Shown in pieces: positions 1 to 10,457 of a DNA stretch of 64,000 nucleotides. Below the pieces are notes generated by a model. It was not told where the DNA came from. It searched no databases and was given only the letters and a program-made list of their open reading frames with translations. A program made the position numbers and the translations under genes. The DNA is from Flavobacteriaceae bacterium (lineage in GTDB: Bacteria > Bacteroidota > Bacteroidia > Flavobacteriales > Flavobacteriaceae). Position 1 is the first letter of the stretch. Every line of letters begins with the position of its first letter. The stretch is taken from positions 18,114 through 82,113 of the forward strand of contig CANGWK010000008.1 in the NCBI GenBank assembly GCA_947457615.1, read 5' to 3'.

Positions 1-33
1 AGTAATTAACTTTAACAAAACACTTTTTTTATT

Positions 34-1488
34 TTAAATATTTGGCAAATCCCCGTTTCCTTTTGTGGGTAAATTTGTAGAACCCATTAAATATAAATCA
101 ACAACCCTAGCTGCTTCTCTACCTTCTGAAATTGCCCAAACAATTAAAGATTGTCCTCTGCGCATATCTCCAGCAGTGAAAATATTTGGCTTATTGGTTT
201 GGTAATTGTTTGCTTTGTAATTATTTTTAGTATCAATCTCTAGTCCCAATTGCTCGCTTAACGTTTTTTCAGGACCAGTAAATCCAAGGGCTAAAAGCGC
301 TAATTCGCAAGGCCAAATTTTCTCGGAACCTTCTTTTTCGATTAGTTCTGGTCTATGTCCGGAAACCATTTTCCATGCTACTTCAACAGTTTTTAATCCA
401 ACTAATTCTCCCTTTTCATTTGCAATAAATTCTTTGGTGTTAATTAGCCAGTTTCTATCGCAACCTTCCTCATGAGAAGAGGATGTTTTTAATTGTAAAG
501 GCCAGTAAGGCCAAGGAGTAGACCCACTTCTTTCTTTGGGAGGTTTAGGCATAATCTCAAAATTTGTAACCGATTTTGCTCCTTGACGGTTGGAGGTACC
601 TACACAATCAGAACCCGTATCACCACCACCAATTACAATTACATTTTTATCTTTTGCTACAATCTGATTTGGAATTAATTCACCATTTAGTGATTTGGTT
701 TGTTGCGTTAAAAAAGTCATAGCTTGCACAACTCCCTTACTTTCAATTCCTTTTGTTGGTAAGCTTCTACTTTCTGTAGCGCCTCCGCATAATACTATAG
801 AATCGAATGCATTTAATTGCTCCACACTATAATTAACACCAACATTTACATTTACTTTGAAGATAATGCCTTCGGCTTCTAATACTTTTACACGTCGGTC
901 AATAATCTCTTTTTCTAATTTGAAATTCGGAATTCCGTACCGTAATAAGCCACCAATTGCATTGTCTCTTTCAAAAACGGTTACCAAGTGTCCCGCTCTA
1001 TTTAATTGTTGCGCAGCAGCCATTCCTGCTGGACCAGAGCCAATAATAGCAACTGTTTTTCCTGTTCTTGTGGTAGGAATTTGAGGTTTAATCCATCCTT
1101 CTTTAAAACCTCTTTCTACTATATTTTTTTCAATATTTTCAATTGCTACGGGTTCGCTAACGATTCCTAATACACATGATTTTTCGCAGGGAGCAGGGCA
1201 GAGGCGACCAGTAAATTCAGGAAAATTATTGGTTGATTGCAATATTTCTAGAGCACTTTGCCATTCTTCTTGGTGCACCATATCGTTGAAATCTGGAATC
1301 AAATTCCCTAACGGACAAGAACTATGGCAAAACGGAATTCCGCAATCCATGCATCTAGAACCTTGTTCTTTTATTTTTTCTTTGGATAACGGAATCGTAA
1401 ATTCATTATAGTTAGATAAACGATCTACAACCGCAAGGTTATCTTCATCCGTTCTTTCATATTCTTTAAATCCTCCTAATTTTCCCAT
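34..1488 (-). CDS. gltD: Glutamate synthase (NADPH) small subunit
   Basis: GltD passes electrons from NAD(P)H through FAD and Fe-S centres to the large GOGAT subunit, which makes glutamate from glutamine and 2-oxoglutarate. At 484 aa it has the usual length. Two N-terminal cysteine clusters (C46, C49, C54, C58 and C97, C101, C105) match the [4Fe-4S] ligands. The FAD-binding loop GSGPAG lies at residues 150-155 and the NAD(P)H loop GGGDTG at 287-292. A second FAD motif, TAGDMRRGQS, sits near the C-terminus. It lies 58 bp downstream of gltB on the same strand, so the two probably form one operon. Confidence 0.97.
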   Translation of the reverse strand: MGKLGGFKEYERTDEDNLAVVDRLSNYNEFTIPLSKEKIKEQGSRCMDCGIPFCHSSCPLGNLIPDFNDMVHQEEWQSALEILQSTNNFPEFTGRLCPAPCEKSCVLGIVSEPVAIENIEKNIVERGFKEGWIKPQIPTTRTGKTVAIIGSGPAGMAAAQQLNRAGHLVTVFERDNAIGGLLRYGIPNFKLEKEIIDRRVKVLEAEGIIFKVNVNVGVNYSVEQLNAFDSIVLCGGATESRSLPTKGIESKGVVQAMTFLTQQTKSLNGELIPNQIVAKDKNVIVIGGGDTGSDCVGTSNRQGAKSVTNFEIMPKPPKERSGSTPWPYWPLQLKTSSSHEEGCDRNWLINTKEFIANEKGELVGLKTVEVAWKMVSGHRPELIEKEGSEKIWPCELALLALGFTGPEKTLSEQLGLEIDTKNNYKANNYQTNKPNIFTAGDMRRGQSLIVWAISEGREAARVVDLYLMGSTNLPTKGNGDLPNI

Positions 1489-1546
1489 TTTTTATTTCGT
1501 CAAAATTTATCTTTTTTAATTTTAAATAAGTAAATACTATTTAAAA

Positions 1547-4500
1547 TTAAACTACTTCTTCTAATTTTTTATTTAATTCAAGTGCTACTTTTTGTAATGC
1601 TTTTTTGTAATCAGTTGGCATCACTTTAACAAAATTGTATTGCTTGTTTTCCCAATCTTCCAGAATTCTTTTTGCCAGTGGACTGTTTGTAAATAAGGAA
1701 TGATTTTTTATCAATCGTTTCAATTTAGTTAGATCTTCCAATTCCAATGGATCAAAAGCTACCATCTCCATATTACATAAAGTAGCATCGAATGTTTGAT
1801 TTGGATTATAAACATAGGCAATACCGCCACTCATTCCAGCAGCAAAGTTTCTCCCGGTTTTTCCTAAAACAACTACTATTCCGCCTGTCATGTACTCGCA
1901 TCCATGGTCTCCAATACCTTCAACTACAGCGGTTGCTCCAGAATTCCGTACTGCAAATCGCTCTCCAGCCATCCCATTGATGTAGGCTTGTCCTGTAATT
2001 GCTCCATAAAGAGCCACGTTTCCAATAATGATATTTTCTTCTGGTTTAAACGTTGCTGTTGGTGGAACTTTAATAATTAATTTACCTCCAGATAGTCCTT
2101 TTCCTAAATAGTCATTGCAGTTCCCATGAATTTTAAAAGACAATCCATTGGTTGCAAACGCTCCAAAACTTTGACCTGCTGAACCTTCAAAATCAATTAA
2201 AATAGTATCTTCAGGTAAACCTTGGGCTCCATAAATTTTAGAAATTTCGTTACTCAAAATAGCACCTACCGATCGATCTGTATTTTTAATTTTAAAATTA
2301 ACTCTAGTTTTTTCTTTTCTATAAATAGATGGAATAGCTGCTTTAATAATTTCAAAATCCAATACTTTTTCTAGTGCATGGTCTTGTTGAGAATCATTAT
2401 AATTACTAACTCTATTTGCAATTTCTGGTTTGTATAATATTGCTGATAAGTCCAATCCACTTGCTTTATAATGCTTTATGGCTTTATTAACATTCAGTTT
2501 TTGAGATTGTCCCACCATTTCTTTTAAAGTTCTAAATCCTAATTGCGCCATAATACCTCTTAGTTCTTCTGCGATGAAGTACATAAAATTAATAATATGT
2601 TCTGGAGTTCCTTTGAAATTTTTTCTTAATTCGGGATCTTGAGTAGCAATTCCTACAGGACAAGTATTTAAATGGCAAGCACGCATCATTATGCAACCAG
2701 AAGCTACCAGTGGGGCTGTTGCAAATCCAAATTCTTCTGCTCCCAGTAAAGCTGCAATTGCAACATCGCGGCCTGTTTTTAATTGGCCATCACATTCTAA
2801 AACAACCCTTCCTCTCAAGTCGTTTAGTAATAACGTTTGTTGTGCCTCTGCTAATCCTAATTCCCATGGGATTCCAGTATGCTGAATTGATGTTAATGGT
2901 GCGGCGCCAGTTCCTCCATCGTATCCAGAAATTAATATTACATCTGCTTTTGCTTTGGCAACTCCAGCTGCAATAGTGCCTACGCCAACTTCAGAAACCA
3001 ACTTAACATTTATTCTAGCCTCTCTATTTGCATTTTTTAAATCAAATATTAATTGCGATAAATCTTCAATAGAATAAATATCATGATGTGGCGGAGGAGA
3101 AATTAGTCCCACATAAGGAGTAGAATTTCTAACATCTGCAATCCAAGGTACTACTTTATCTCCGGGCAATTGTCCGCCTTCCCCAGGTTTTGCACCTTGC
3201 GCCATCTTAATTTGAATCTCTTGGGCGTTGGTTAAATAATTAATAGAAACTCCAAATCTTCCCGATGCAACTTGTTTAATTGCACTATTTCTAGAATCTC
3301 CGTTAAGTTCTTTTTGAAAACGTTTTGGATCTTCTCCGCCTTCGCCAGAATTACTTTTTCCGCCAATTCGATTCATTGCAATAGCCAAATTCTCATGTGC
3401 TTCTTGACTAATTGAGCCATAGGACATAGCGCCAGTTTTGAATTTCTTTACAATTTCTGTCCAAGGCTCCACTTCATCAATCGAAATAGGATCTAAATTA
3501 TTAAATTCAAATAGTCCTCTAACGGTCATTAAATTTTCACTTTGATTATTGACCATTTCCGAATATTCCTTATAACTTTCTGGGCTATTTAAGCGAACAG
3601 CTTGTTGTAATTTAGATATCGTAGTTGGGTTAAACATGTGTTTTTCACCGTTTCTTCGCCATCTGTAAATACCTCCAATTTCCAATGGTAACAAATTGGC
3701 AATTTTAGAATTTGGAAAAGCATTTTGGTATCGTTTTTTAATTTCTTTTTCAATTTCCATCAACCCAATGCCTTCAATCCTAGAAGGAGTATTTGGGAAA
3801 TATTTCGAAGTAAATGTTTTATTTAATCCTAATATTTCAAATATTTGAGCCGCTCTGTAAGAATGTAAGGTTGAAATTCCAATCTTATTCATGATTTTAA
3901 GAATTCCTTTAGCAACCGCTTTATTGTAGTTTTTGATAGCATAATCTGCTTTGAATCCAGTAATTACTCCAGTATTTATTTGATTATGAATTATTTCATT
4001 TACCATATAAGGATTTATAGCACTGGCTCCAAATCCAAATAATAATGCAAAATGATGGGGTTCTCGTGGTTCTGCAGATTCAATTATAATTCCAAACTTA
4101 GAACGGACTTTTAAAATATTCAAAGAATGATTTATGTAGGAGCAAGCCAATAACATAGGAATAGGAGCCAATTTATCGGATACGCCTCTATCTGAAATTA
4201 TTATAATGTTGCAACCTTCTGAAATAGCTTTGAACGTATTTTGTACACTTTTTTCTAGTGCTCGTTCTAGGCCATTAACTCCTTTTTCAATTTCATATAA
4301 GGTAGAAATAGTAAACGATTTAAAATCTTCATGGTTAATGTTTCTAACTTTATCTAAATCTTCATTTGAAATAACGGGATTTTGGATTTTTAATTTTTTA
4401 CAATGTTTAGGTTCAATATCAAAAATATTAAAGTCTCCTCCAATTGCTAAACTAATGTCGGTAATTATTTCTTCTCGAATTCCATCTAACGGTGGATTAG

Positions 4501-6064
4501 TGACCTGGGCAAATAATTGTTTGAAATAATTATATAAAAGTTGAGGTTGATCTGACAAAACTGCTAGTGGAGTGTCATTTCCCATAGAGCTTAGTGCTTC
4601 AACTCCATTTGTAGCCATTGGGCTAATAATAGTTTTTAAGTCTTCAACAGTGTAGCCAAATAACCTTTGACGGGTTTCAAAATCCATCAATTCTACTGGG
4701 ATTTCATTTTCTGTGTAAGGTATTTTTGCTAATTGTAATAAGTTGTCGTCCAGCCATTTTTTATAAGGACGCTTGGTTACAATTGCATTTTTTATTTCAT
4801 CATCCTCAATTATTCTGCCTTCATTCATATTAACAAGGAACATTTTGCCAGGCTCTAGTCTACCGTGCTGTACCACATCTTCGGGCTTAATGTCTAAAAC
4901 ACCAATTTCAGAAGACATAATTACAAAGCCACTTTTGGTAAGCGTATATCTTGAAGGCCGCAATCCGTTTCTGTCTAATAATGCACCGATGACATTCCCA
5001 TCGGTAAACGGAATCGAAGCAGGTCCGTCCCATGGCTCCATAATACATGCATTATATTCATAGAATGCTTTTTTGTCTTCCGACATACTTTGGTGTCTTT
5101 CCCAAGCTTCAGGAACTACCATCATCATTGCCTCTGGTAGAGAACGACCGGTCATTAATAATAATTCAATAACCATATCCATGGAAGCAGAGTCTGATTT
5201 TCCTTCTAATATTATGGGAAATAATTTTTTAATGTCCTCACCAAAAACATCGCTTTTCATCAACTCTTCGCGCGCACGCATTCTACTAATGTTTCCTCGA
5301 AGTGTATTTATTTCGCCATTATGGCACATATATCTAAAGGGTTGCGCCAAATCCCAAGAAGGAAATGTGTTTGTTGAAAAACGTTGGTGAACCAATGCCA
5401 AGCGGGTTACTAAATCGGTATCGGTTAAATCGGTATAGTACCTGCTAATATCCTCGGGCATTAATAGACCTTTGTATATTATTGTTGTGGTTGAAAAACT
5501 GGAAAAGTAATATTGATGACTTTGTGATATTTTAGATTTATTGACAGCATGTTCCGATATTTTTCTAGCAGCAAATAATTTTGCGTTAAAAAGTGGTTCG
5601 GTTAATTCGGTTTCATTTTTACCAACAAAAACCTGCATTACTGTTGGTTCTTTTTCTGCCGCAATTCTCCCTAGTTTTTTTGCATTAACAGGAACTTCTC
5701 GCCAACCCAAAATAGTTAGATTTTGGTCTATAATTGCAGATTCAAAAATGCTTTTACAATACTCAATTTGATTCTTGTTTTTAGGCAAAAACAGCATTCC
5801 TACAGCATATTCTCTAGAATCAGGTAATTCAAAACTACAAACTTTTTTAAAGAAATCGTGGGGTATATCAAATAGAATTCCAGCCCCATCTCCTGTTCTG
5901 CCATCCGAGCTTACAGCGCCCCGATGCTCTAATTTTATCAATATATCTAATGCTTTATGAATTATGTCATTAGACTTAATACCGTTTAAATTGCAAATAA
6001 ATCCCGCACCACAATTGTCGTGTTCAAATTCGGGCAAATAGAGGCCTTGTGCTTCAACTTTCAT
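1547..6064 (-). CDS. gltB: Glutamate synthase large subunit
   Basis: This is the catalytic GOGAT subunit, full length at 1505 aa. The class II amidotransferase domain starts at Cys18 (DNCGAGF); in this family a short propeptide is removed to expose that cysteine as the nucleophile. The central domain follows, then the FMN/2-oxoglutarate synthase domain ([26 protein letters not shown]). Three cysteines of the 3Fe-4S cluster lie around residues 1124-1135 ([16 protein letters not shown]). The C-terminal GXGXG beta-helix region is also present. It is transcribed towards gltD. The 500-bp upstream spacer is shared with divergent sucC and holds a perfect palindrome. Confidence 0.97.
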   Translation of the reverse strand: MKVEAQGLYLPEFEHDNCGAGFICNLNGIKSNDIIHKALDILIKLEHRGAVSSDGRTGDGAGILFDIPHDFFKKVCSFELPDSREYAVGMLFLPKNKNQIEYCKSIFESAIIDQNLTILGWREVPVNAKKLGRIAAEKEPTVMQVFVGKNETELTEPLFNAKLFAARKISEHAVNKSKISQSHQYYFSSFSTTTIIYKGLLMPEDISRYYTDLTDTDLVTRLALVHQRFSTNTFPSWDLAQPFRYMCHNGEINTLRGNISRMRAREELMKSDVFGEDIKKLFPIILEGKSDSASMDMVIELLLMTGRSLPEAMMMVVPEAWERHQSMSEDKKAFYEYNACIMEPWDGPASIPFTDGNVIGALLDRNGLRPSRYTLTKSGFVIMSSEIGVLDIKPEDVVQHGRLEPGKMFLVNMNEGRIIEDDEIKNAIVTKRPYKKWLDDNLLQLAKIPYTENEIPVELMDFETRQRLFGYTVEDLKTIISPMATNGVEALSSMGNDTPLAVLSDQPQLLYNYFKQLFAQVTNPPLDGIREEIITDISLAIGGDFNIFDIEPKHCKKLKIQNPVISNEDLDKVRNINHEDFKSFTISTLYEIEKGVNGLERALEKSVQNTFKAISEGCNIIIISDRGVSDKLAPIPMLLACSYINHSLNILKVRSKFGIIIESAEPREPHHFALLFGFGASAINPYMVNEIIHNQINTGVITGFKADYAIKNYNKAVAKGILKIMNKIGISTLHSYRAAQIFEILGLNKTFTSKYFPNTPSRIEGIGLMEIEKEIKKRYQNAFPNSKIANLLPLEIGGIYRWRRNGEKHMFNPTTISKLQQAVRLNSPESYKEYSEMVNNQSENLMTVRGLFEFNNLDPISIDEVEPWTEIVKKFKTGAMSYGSISQEAHENLAIAMNRIGGKSNSGEGGEDPKRFQKELNGDSRNSAIKQVASGRFGVSINYLTNAQEIQIKMAQGAKPGEGGQLPGDKVVPWIADVRNSTPYVGLISPPPHHDIYSIEDLSQLIFDLKNANREARINVKLVSEVGVGTIAAGVAKAKADVILISGYDGGTGAAPLTSIQHTGIPWELGLAEAQQTLLLNDLRGRVVLECDGQLKTGRDVAIAALLGAEEFGFATAPLVASGCIMMRACHLNTCPVGIATQDPELRKNFKGTPEHIINFMYFIAEELRGIMAQLGFRTLKEMVGQSQKLNVNKAIKHYKASGLDLSAILYKPEIANRVSNYNDSQQDHALEKVLDFEIIKAAIPSIYRKEKTRVNFKIKNTDRSVGAILSNEISKIYGAQGLPEDTILIDFEGSAGQSFGAFATNGLSFKIHGNCNDYLGKGLSGGKLIIKVPPTATFKPEENIIIGNVALYGAITGQAYINGMAGERFAVRNSGATAVVEGIGDHGCEYMTGGIVVVLGKTGRNFAAGMSGGIAYVYNPNQTFDATLCNMEMVAFDPLELEDLTKLKRLIKNHSLFTNSPLAKRILEDWENKQYNFVKVMPTDYKKALQKVALELNKKLEEVV

Positions 6065-6564
6065 TCTTGATAATTTTTCACTAAATTACTGTAAACGTTA
6101 ATAATAATTAAATGAAATTGCGGTATTCAATGAATTTTTAAGCACTTTTAAATAATAGTTTGAAATATTAATAATTACTTAATTTAAGACCTGAATTTTA
6201 AATAATTCATAATTTGATTAGAATATAAAATCTATTTTCTTCTGGTTAAATGGATAAAATGTACATTTTAACTAATTTACTAAAACGTTTTAGTAACTCG
6301 AAAAGGATAATTAACTATCAAAAATGTTTTTATTTAATATTGAATTTATGAATTTGATAATTTTATTTTATTTTTTTAATTATTAAATTCTTGCAATAGA
6401 TATTTTAAAATATATTTCGCTTTTAACTTCATTTATCTTATTTTTGTGCCACTTTACAGAATAATGACTTTTAGTGAGAAATAGACTAAAGTTTATTGAA
6501 TTTAGAAAGATTGCTCATTTTAAGATTTGAAAAAACACATTTGAAAAACAATAAAAACTAATTT
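6065..6564. promoter_or_regulatory. Divergent intergenic region gltB / sucC
   Basis: This 500-bp, very AT-rich spacer must hold the promoters of gltB (minus) and sucC (plus). I see no ORF with coding character in it. On the sucC side a -7-like box TATTTTTG lies at 6439-6446, but no TTG is at the right distance upstream, so the promoter call is weak. The clearest structure is the 20-bp palindrome at 6277-6296, listed separately. Confidence 0.6.
6277..6296. promoter_or_regulatory. Perfect 20-bp palindrome, candidate operator
   Basis: The sequence TTACTAAAACGTTTTAGTAA reads identically on both strands with no mismatch. It is centred on CG inside A/T arms, a form typical of operators for dimeric repressors such as the LacI family. 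It lies 213 bp upstream of the gltB start and 269 bp upstream of the sucC start. The symmetry is direct observation; the operator role and the regulator are inference. Confidence 0.55.
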
Positions 6565-7758
6565 ATGAATATTCACGAATACCAAGGAAAAGAGATTTTA
6601 GCAAAATATGGAGTTCGCGTACAACGTGGAATTGTTGCAAATAATCCTGTAGAAGCTGTTGCTGCTGCACAACAATTGACTGCCGAAACGGGCACTAGTT
6701 GGTATGTTATTAAGGCTCAAGTTCACGCTGGTGGAAGAGGAAAAGGCGGCGGTGTTAAGTTGGCTAAAAACTTAGAACAAGTTTCTGAAATTTCTGATCA
6801 AATTATTGGAATGCAATTAGTTACACCTCAAACTCCACCTGAAGGAAAGCTGGTGAACATGGTTTTAATTGCAGAAGATGTTTATTATCCGGGTGAAAGT
6901 GAAACTTCAGAATTCTATGTTTCCGTATTATTGAATAGAGCTACAGGTAGAAATATGATCATGTATTCTACAGAAGGCGGAATGGATATTGAAGAAGTTG
7001 CTGAACACACTCCGCATTTAATTTTTACAGAAGAAATTGATCCTGCGGTTGGTTTACAAGGTTTTCAAGCAAGAAGAATCGCTTTTAATTTAGGTCTTTC
7101 TGGAAATGCTTTTAAAGAAATGGTCAAATTTATTGATTCATTATACAATGCTTACATTGGTTCGGATGCATCTATGTTTGAAATTAATCCAGTTTTAAAA
7201 ACATCAGATGATAAGATTCTTGCTGTGGATGCAAAAGTAAATATTGACGACAACGCATTATATCGCCAGCCTAAATATGCTGACATGCGCGACATTAGAG
7301 AAGAAAATGCTATCGAAGTTGAAGCTAAAGAAGCTGGTTTAAACTATGTAGATCTTGACGGAACGGTTGGTTGTATGGTTAACGGAGCAGGTTTGGCAAT
7401 GGCAACAATGGATTTAATTAAATATGCTGGTTTTGAACCTGCAAATTTCTTGGATGTTGGAGGTACTGCTGATGCTAAACGTGTAGAATTGGCATTTAGA
7501 ATTATCTTGAAAGATCCTAACGTAAAAGCAATTTTGATTAACATCTTTGGAGGAATAGTTCGTTGTGACAGAGTTGCTCAAGGAGTTGTTGATGCTTATA
7601 AAAACATGGGCGACGCTATTAAAGTGCCAATCATTGTTCGTTTACAAGGAACCAATGCAGAAATTGCAAAAGAATTAATTGATAATTCTGGGATGCCAAT
7701 TTTATCTGCGGTTCAATTTCAAGAAGCAGCAGACCAAGTTCAAAAAGCGCTTTCTTAA
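6565..7758 (+). CDS. sucC: Succinyl-CoA ligase (ADP-forming) beta subunit
   Basis: SucC is the ATP-grasp subunit of the TCA-cycle enzyme that interconverts succinyl-CoA and succinate with nucleotide phosphorylation. The protein is 397 aa, the family norm. It begins with the characteristic MNIHEYQGKEIL and carries the glycine-rich ATP-grasp loop (QVHAGGRGKGGGVK, about residue 52). The C-terminal CoA-ligase part contains FLDVGGTAD and NIFGGIVRCD. The alpha subunit sucD is not adjacent: the next gene is convergent and a strong hairpin terminator follows at once, so sucC is monocistronic here. Confidence 0.97.
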   Translation: MNIHEYQGKEILAKYGVRVQRGIVANNPVEAVAAAQQLTAETGTSWYVIKAQVHAGGRGKGGGVKLAKNLEQVSEISDQIIGMQLVTPQTPPEGKLVNMVLIAEDVYYPGESETSEFYVSVLLNRATGRNMIMYSTEGGMDIEEVAEHTPHLIFTEEIDPAVGLQGFQARRIAFNLGLSGNAFKEMVKFIDSLYNAYIGSDASMFEINPVLKTSDDKILAVDAKVNIDDNALYRQPKYADMRDIREENAIEVEAKEAGLNYVDLDGTVGCMVNGAGLAMATMDLIKYAGFEPANFLDVGGTADAKRVELAFRIILKDPNVKAILINIFGGIVRCDRVAQGVVDAYKNMGDAIKVPIIVRLQGTNAEIAKELIDNSGMPILSAVQFQEAADQVQKALS

Positions 7759-7783
7759 ATTTCAAAAAACTATTTTATAAAGG

Positions 7784-7811
7784 AAATCCCGAGCTAACTC
7801 GGGATTTTTTT
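7784..7811. terminator. Bidirectional intrinsic terminator after sucC
   Basis: A perfect 10-bp stem (AAATCCCGAG / CTCGGGATTT) with a 4-base CTAA loop is followed by a T-run on the plus strand. It sits between the convergent sucC and DUF1456 genes and ends three bases before the stop of the latter. The A-run on the other side is short, so it should work best for sucC. Confidence 0.85.
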
Positions 7812-7813
7812 AT

Positions 7814-8254
7814 TTAACCTTTAGTGTTTTTACCATTTTTGTATTGCACTTTTTCTATAATTTCAATCTTCTTAACTGGTTTTTTAGTTTTGAATTTAGA
7901 ATCGGTACCTGGTTTTTTCTTGAAATCGGTTTTTGGTTTGAAGTCTTTCTTAGGAGCGCCTTCCGATTTCGTGAATTCTTTAGGACGCGCTTCCGTTTTA
8001 TGGATAGCAATTACATCCATAGGATTTTTAGGATTTTCTTTGGTTCCACGTAAGTGAATTACCAATCCGTTTAGGAAATTCCGCAACACTTGATCACCAC
8101 ATTCCATGTACTTTGGATGGTCTTCGCTTCTAAAAAAATTACCTATTTCACCTTTAGACATTCTGAAATCTACTAAAGATAGAATGGTCTCTATTTGATC
8201 ATCGCGAAGCATTAAGGCAACACGTAGTTTTTTGAAAATATCGTTATTAGTCAT
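7814..8254 (-). CDS. DUF1456 (YehS-like) protein with basic tail
   Basis: Residues 1-70 match one copy of the DUF1456/YehS repeat (TNNDIFKKLRVALMLRDDQI, then EIGNFFRSEDHPKYMECGDQVLRNFLNGL). E. coli YehS carries two such repeats in about 156 aa. Here the second is missing and residues 75-146 are a lysine-rich low-complexity tail (PKKDFKPKTDFKKKPG). Such tails often bind nucleic acid, which is inference. The function of the family is unknown. The start is the ATG at 8254; directly upstream, at 8261-8299, lies an unusual G-rich tandem repeat. Confidence 0.8.
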   Translation of the reverse strand: MTNNDIFKKLRVALMLRDDQIETILSLVDFRMSKGEIGNFFRSEDHPKYMECGDQVLRNFLNGLVIHLRGTKENPKNPMDVIAIHKTEARPKEFTKSEGAPKKDFKPKTDFKKKPGTDSKFKTKKPVKKIEIIEKVQYKNGKNTKG

Positions 8255-8260
8255 TTTTTT

Positions 8261-8299
8261 GGTTTTGGGTTATAGGTTTTGGGTTTTAGGTTATAGGTT
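8261..8299. repeat. G-rich GGGTTATAGG-type tandem repeat
   Basis: Seven runs of two or three G are spaced by 4-5 A/T bases (GGTTTTGGGTTATAGG, then TTTTGGGTTTTAGG, then TTATAGG). The repeat begins 7 bp upstream of the start codon of the DUF1456 gene, so the mRNA leader carries the C-rich complement. It could fold as a two-tetrad G-quadruplex on the plus strand. No function is known to me. Confidence 0.6.
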
Positions 8300-8339
8300 C
8301 GTAAAATACTAACACCTAAGACCTAGAAACCAAGACCCC

Positions 8340-9140
8340 TTAAAAAAGCCAAAGGTACGCTTTTTTGAAACCTTCCCGCCATAATTTTTCGTTGTGTTGC
8401 CCGCCTTTTACAATATTTTTTTTATTTAGCATTTGGCATTCACATCGTTTGGTGTTAATTAGGTATTCCATTTTATTTAAATCTTGCACCATATCGGGAT
8501 CACCTTCGTTATCGCCGCAAAGAAAATAAACTTTGGTTTTGAAGGATTTTGTTTTGTCCATTAGTTCAAAAATTTCTTTTCGGTTGAACCAAAAAGAAGG
8601 GGAGAAGCAACCCACTTTTCCAAACACCTCGGGATATTTTAAAGCACCATAAAAGGAAACCAATCCGCCAAGGGAACTTCCCCAAAGACAAGTGTTTTTA
8701 GTATTGGTTTTGGTTCTATAGGTTTTATCTACAAATGGTTTTAGGGTTTCTACAATAAATTTTAGGTAGTTGTCGGCATTCCCTCCGCCGTATTTTTCAT
8801 TTCTGTATGGGGTTAATTCTTCCATACGTTTTTCTCCGCCATGCTCAATGCCAATAACAATTACTTGACCATTAATAGAGTCAAGGGTTTCGTCTACATT
8901 CCATTCGCCAACATACGAAGTTTTGGCATCCATAAGATTTTGACCATCGTGCATGTAGATGACAGGAAATTTTTTAGTTGAATTGGCGTAATTTTTAGGT
9001 AGATACACCCAGATTTTCTTGCTTGTTTTTAATTGAGGAGCTTCAATAGTAAAAGTGGTGACGTTTTTACTCCCAGTACTTAACTGAGCCGTAGTAATTC
9101 CAAAAATAAAAAGATATAAAAAAGTTACAGCAAATTTCAA
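8340..9140 (-). CDS. Secreted esterase, alpha/beta hydrolase fold
   Basis: This is a 266-aa exported protein of the Fes/putative-esterase family (COG2819 type). A signal peptide covers residues 1-19 (MKFAVTFLYLFIFGITTAQ). The oxyanion/HDGQN motif is at residues 64-68. The nucleophile elbow GSSLGG places the catalytic serine at S156. An Asp-rich segment (DNEGDPD) and GGQHNEKLW near the C-terminus probably supply the acid and histidine. Substrates in this family range from siderophore esters to acetyl-carbohydrates, and the sequence does not decide between them. It lies upstream of the DUF1456 gene on the same strand, with about 85 bp of repeats between. Confidence 0.85.
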   Translation of the reverse strand: MKFAVTFLYLFIFGITTAQLSTGSKNVTTFTIEAPQLKTSKKIWVYLPKNYANSTKKFPVIYMHDGQNLMDAKTSYVGEWNVDETLDSINGQVIVIGIEHGGEKRMEELTPYRNEKYGGGNADNYLKFIVETLKPFVDKTYRTKTNTKNTCLWGSSLGGLVSFYGALKYPEVFGKVGCFSPSFWFNRKEIFELMDKTKSFKTKVYFLCGDNEGDPDMVQDLNKMEYLINTKRCECQMLNKKNIVKGGQHNEKLWREGFKKAYLWLF

Positions 9141-9194
9141 TTCAATAGTTTTTAGAATATAAATAAAAAGAATATTTTAGCCAAAATAATCATT

Positions 9195-9599
9195 TTGAGC
9201 AAGAATAAAGCAGAAAAAATAAGTTTGTTATTAGATATGATTGCATTTGCAATTGTTGATGGCGAATTGCACCAAAAGGAATATAATTTTCTTTTGTTAA
9301 TTGCAATAGAATTGGGAATTGACAATCAAGAATTCAAGCAATTATTTCATGAGGAGAATCCATGTGAGGTAATTAAAAATGAATTTGAGCGTATCCAACA
9401 ATTTTATCGATTAGCATTGTTGATGCATTGCGATGGTGTGTTACACGAGCGGGAGGAAATTAAAATCCACGAAATTGGAATCAGTATGGGTCTAAATCCT
9501 TTTGCTATGAAGCGCGTTCTCAAAGCTATGGAACAATCGCCAACTAGAATGGTTTCTCCTGATTATTTATTGGAAGTTTTTCAAGAGCAGAGTAATTGA
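9195..9599 (+). CDS. TerB-like protein
   Basis: This 134-aa, all-helical, probably cytoplasmic protein has no signal peptide. It shows two acidic repeats typical of the TerB/DjlA-like fold (IVDGELHQKEYNFLL and HCDGVLHEREEIKI), each with a D-G-x-L-H core. TerB domains bind metal or act as scaffolds in stress and envelope complexes; the exact role here is unknown. It is transcribed divergently from the esterase gene with 54 bp between starts. No other ter genes are nearby, so a tellurite-resistance role should not be assumed. Confidence 0.75.
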   Translation: MSKNKAEKISLLLDMIAFAIVDGELHQKEYNFLLLIAIELGIDNQEFKQLFHEENPCEVIKNEFERIQQFYRLALLMHCDGVLHEREEIKIHEIGISMGLNPFAMKRVLKAMEQSPTRMVSPDYLLEVFQEQSN

Positions 9600-9781
9600 G
9601 TATACTATATCTTCTTATTGGGAGACCCACAATTAAATTTAAAACTTTATTTTGCAAGACTTGCTATCTATTAATTTCAAAAATTAATCCAAACCTAAAA
9701 AAATATATAATTATATTCTGATTATAGTTTTTTTAATATTAGGTTATGAGTTTCTAATTCTCTAAATTATATATTTCAAGT

Positions 9782-10408
9782 TTAATTTGCCCACCAATCA
9801 CATTTAAATGATTTAATAATAATAGGAATTAATTTATCAAACTCTTTTTTGTGTTTTTCAGTATATCTAATTTCTAGAATACCGGATTTAGACCATAGCC
9901 ATGATGGTTCTCCTTCATCCTGTCCTTGCATGCTAACGAGTTCTTCATAAAAACCTTTCACATAAATTATTCTGTTTTCTGAATCAGTGCCTGATAAAAC
10001 AAACCAATCGTTCTTATCTAAAAAATAAGTGGTTTTAATTTTACTTTTATAATTTCTTATTAAATCTTTTTTACTAAATATACCTTGTTCATCAAATCGG
10101 TCGGTTTGAATAAACTTGTAATTAATTTTTGCTTCTAATAATTCGCTTGTAAATTCATTTGTAGAACTTCTTTTAAATAATCCATTAGGAACCTTAAATT
10201 TATAGATTCCTTCATTCCCATCTTTCCCTACAAATTCCTCTAAATTGTTATAATTGATTTCTTGATTATCATTTTTAAAAACAATCTCTTTGGAATTTTT
10301 CGTAGAATCCTTTAATTTTATTTTTCCTTTATTATTTAAATTGTTTTGATTACATCCCACTAAAATGAAAAATGCGATTACTACTATAACTATATTATTT
10401 TTTTTCAT
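9782..10408 (-). CDS. Predicted lipoprotein, unknown function
   Basis: This 208-aa protein has a lipoprotein signal: a hydrophobic stretch after MKKNN, then the lipobox LVGC with the acylated cysteine at about residue 19. A polar Asn/Lys linker follows and then a compact domain ending in CDWWAN. I do not recognise the family. It is the last of five small exported-protein genes on the same strand (9.8-13.2 kb), separated from the next by 49 bp. The reader should treat it as a hypothetical envelope protein. Confidence 0.7.
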   Translation of the reverse strand: MKKNNIVIVVIAFFILVGCNQNNLNNKGKIKLKDSTKNSKEIVFKNDNQEINYNNLEEFVGKDGNEGIYKFKVPNGLFKRSSTNEFTSELLEAKINYKFIQTDRFDEQGIFSKKDLIRNYKSKIKTTYFLDKNDWFVLSGTDSENRIIYVKGFYEELVSMQGQDEGEPSWLWSKSGILEIRYTEKHKKEFDKLIPIIIKSFKCDWWAN

Positions 10409-10457
10409 TTAAACGAATAGCGTGTTAATTCGACTTTATATTGGTTTTTTTTATATT

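Noticed and set aside
2691..2976. Plus-strand ORFs inside gltB
   Set aside because: They lie entirely within the reading frame of a long, well-conserved gene on the other strand and have no plausible protein character.
9195..9599. Tellurite resistance function for the TerB-like gene
   Set aside because: Only a TerB-like fold is visible and no other ter genes are present, so a resistance claim is not supported.
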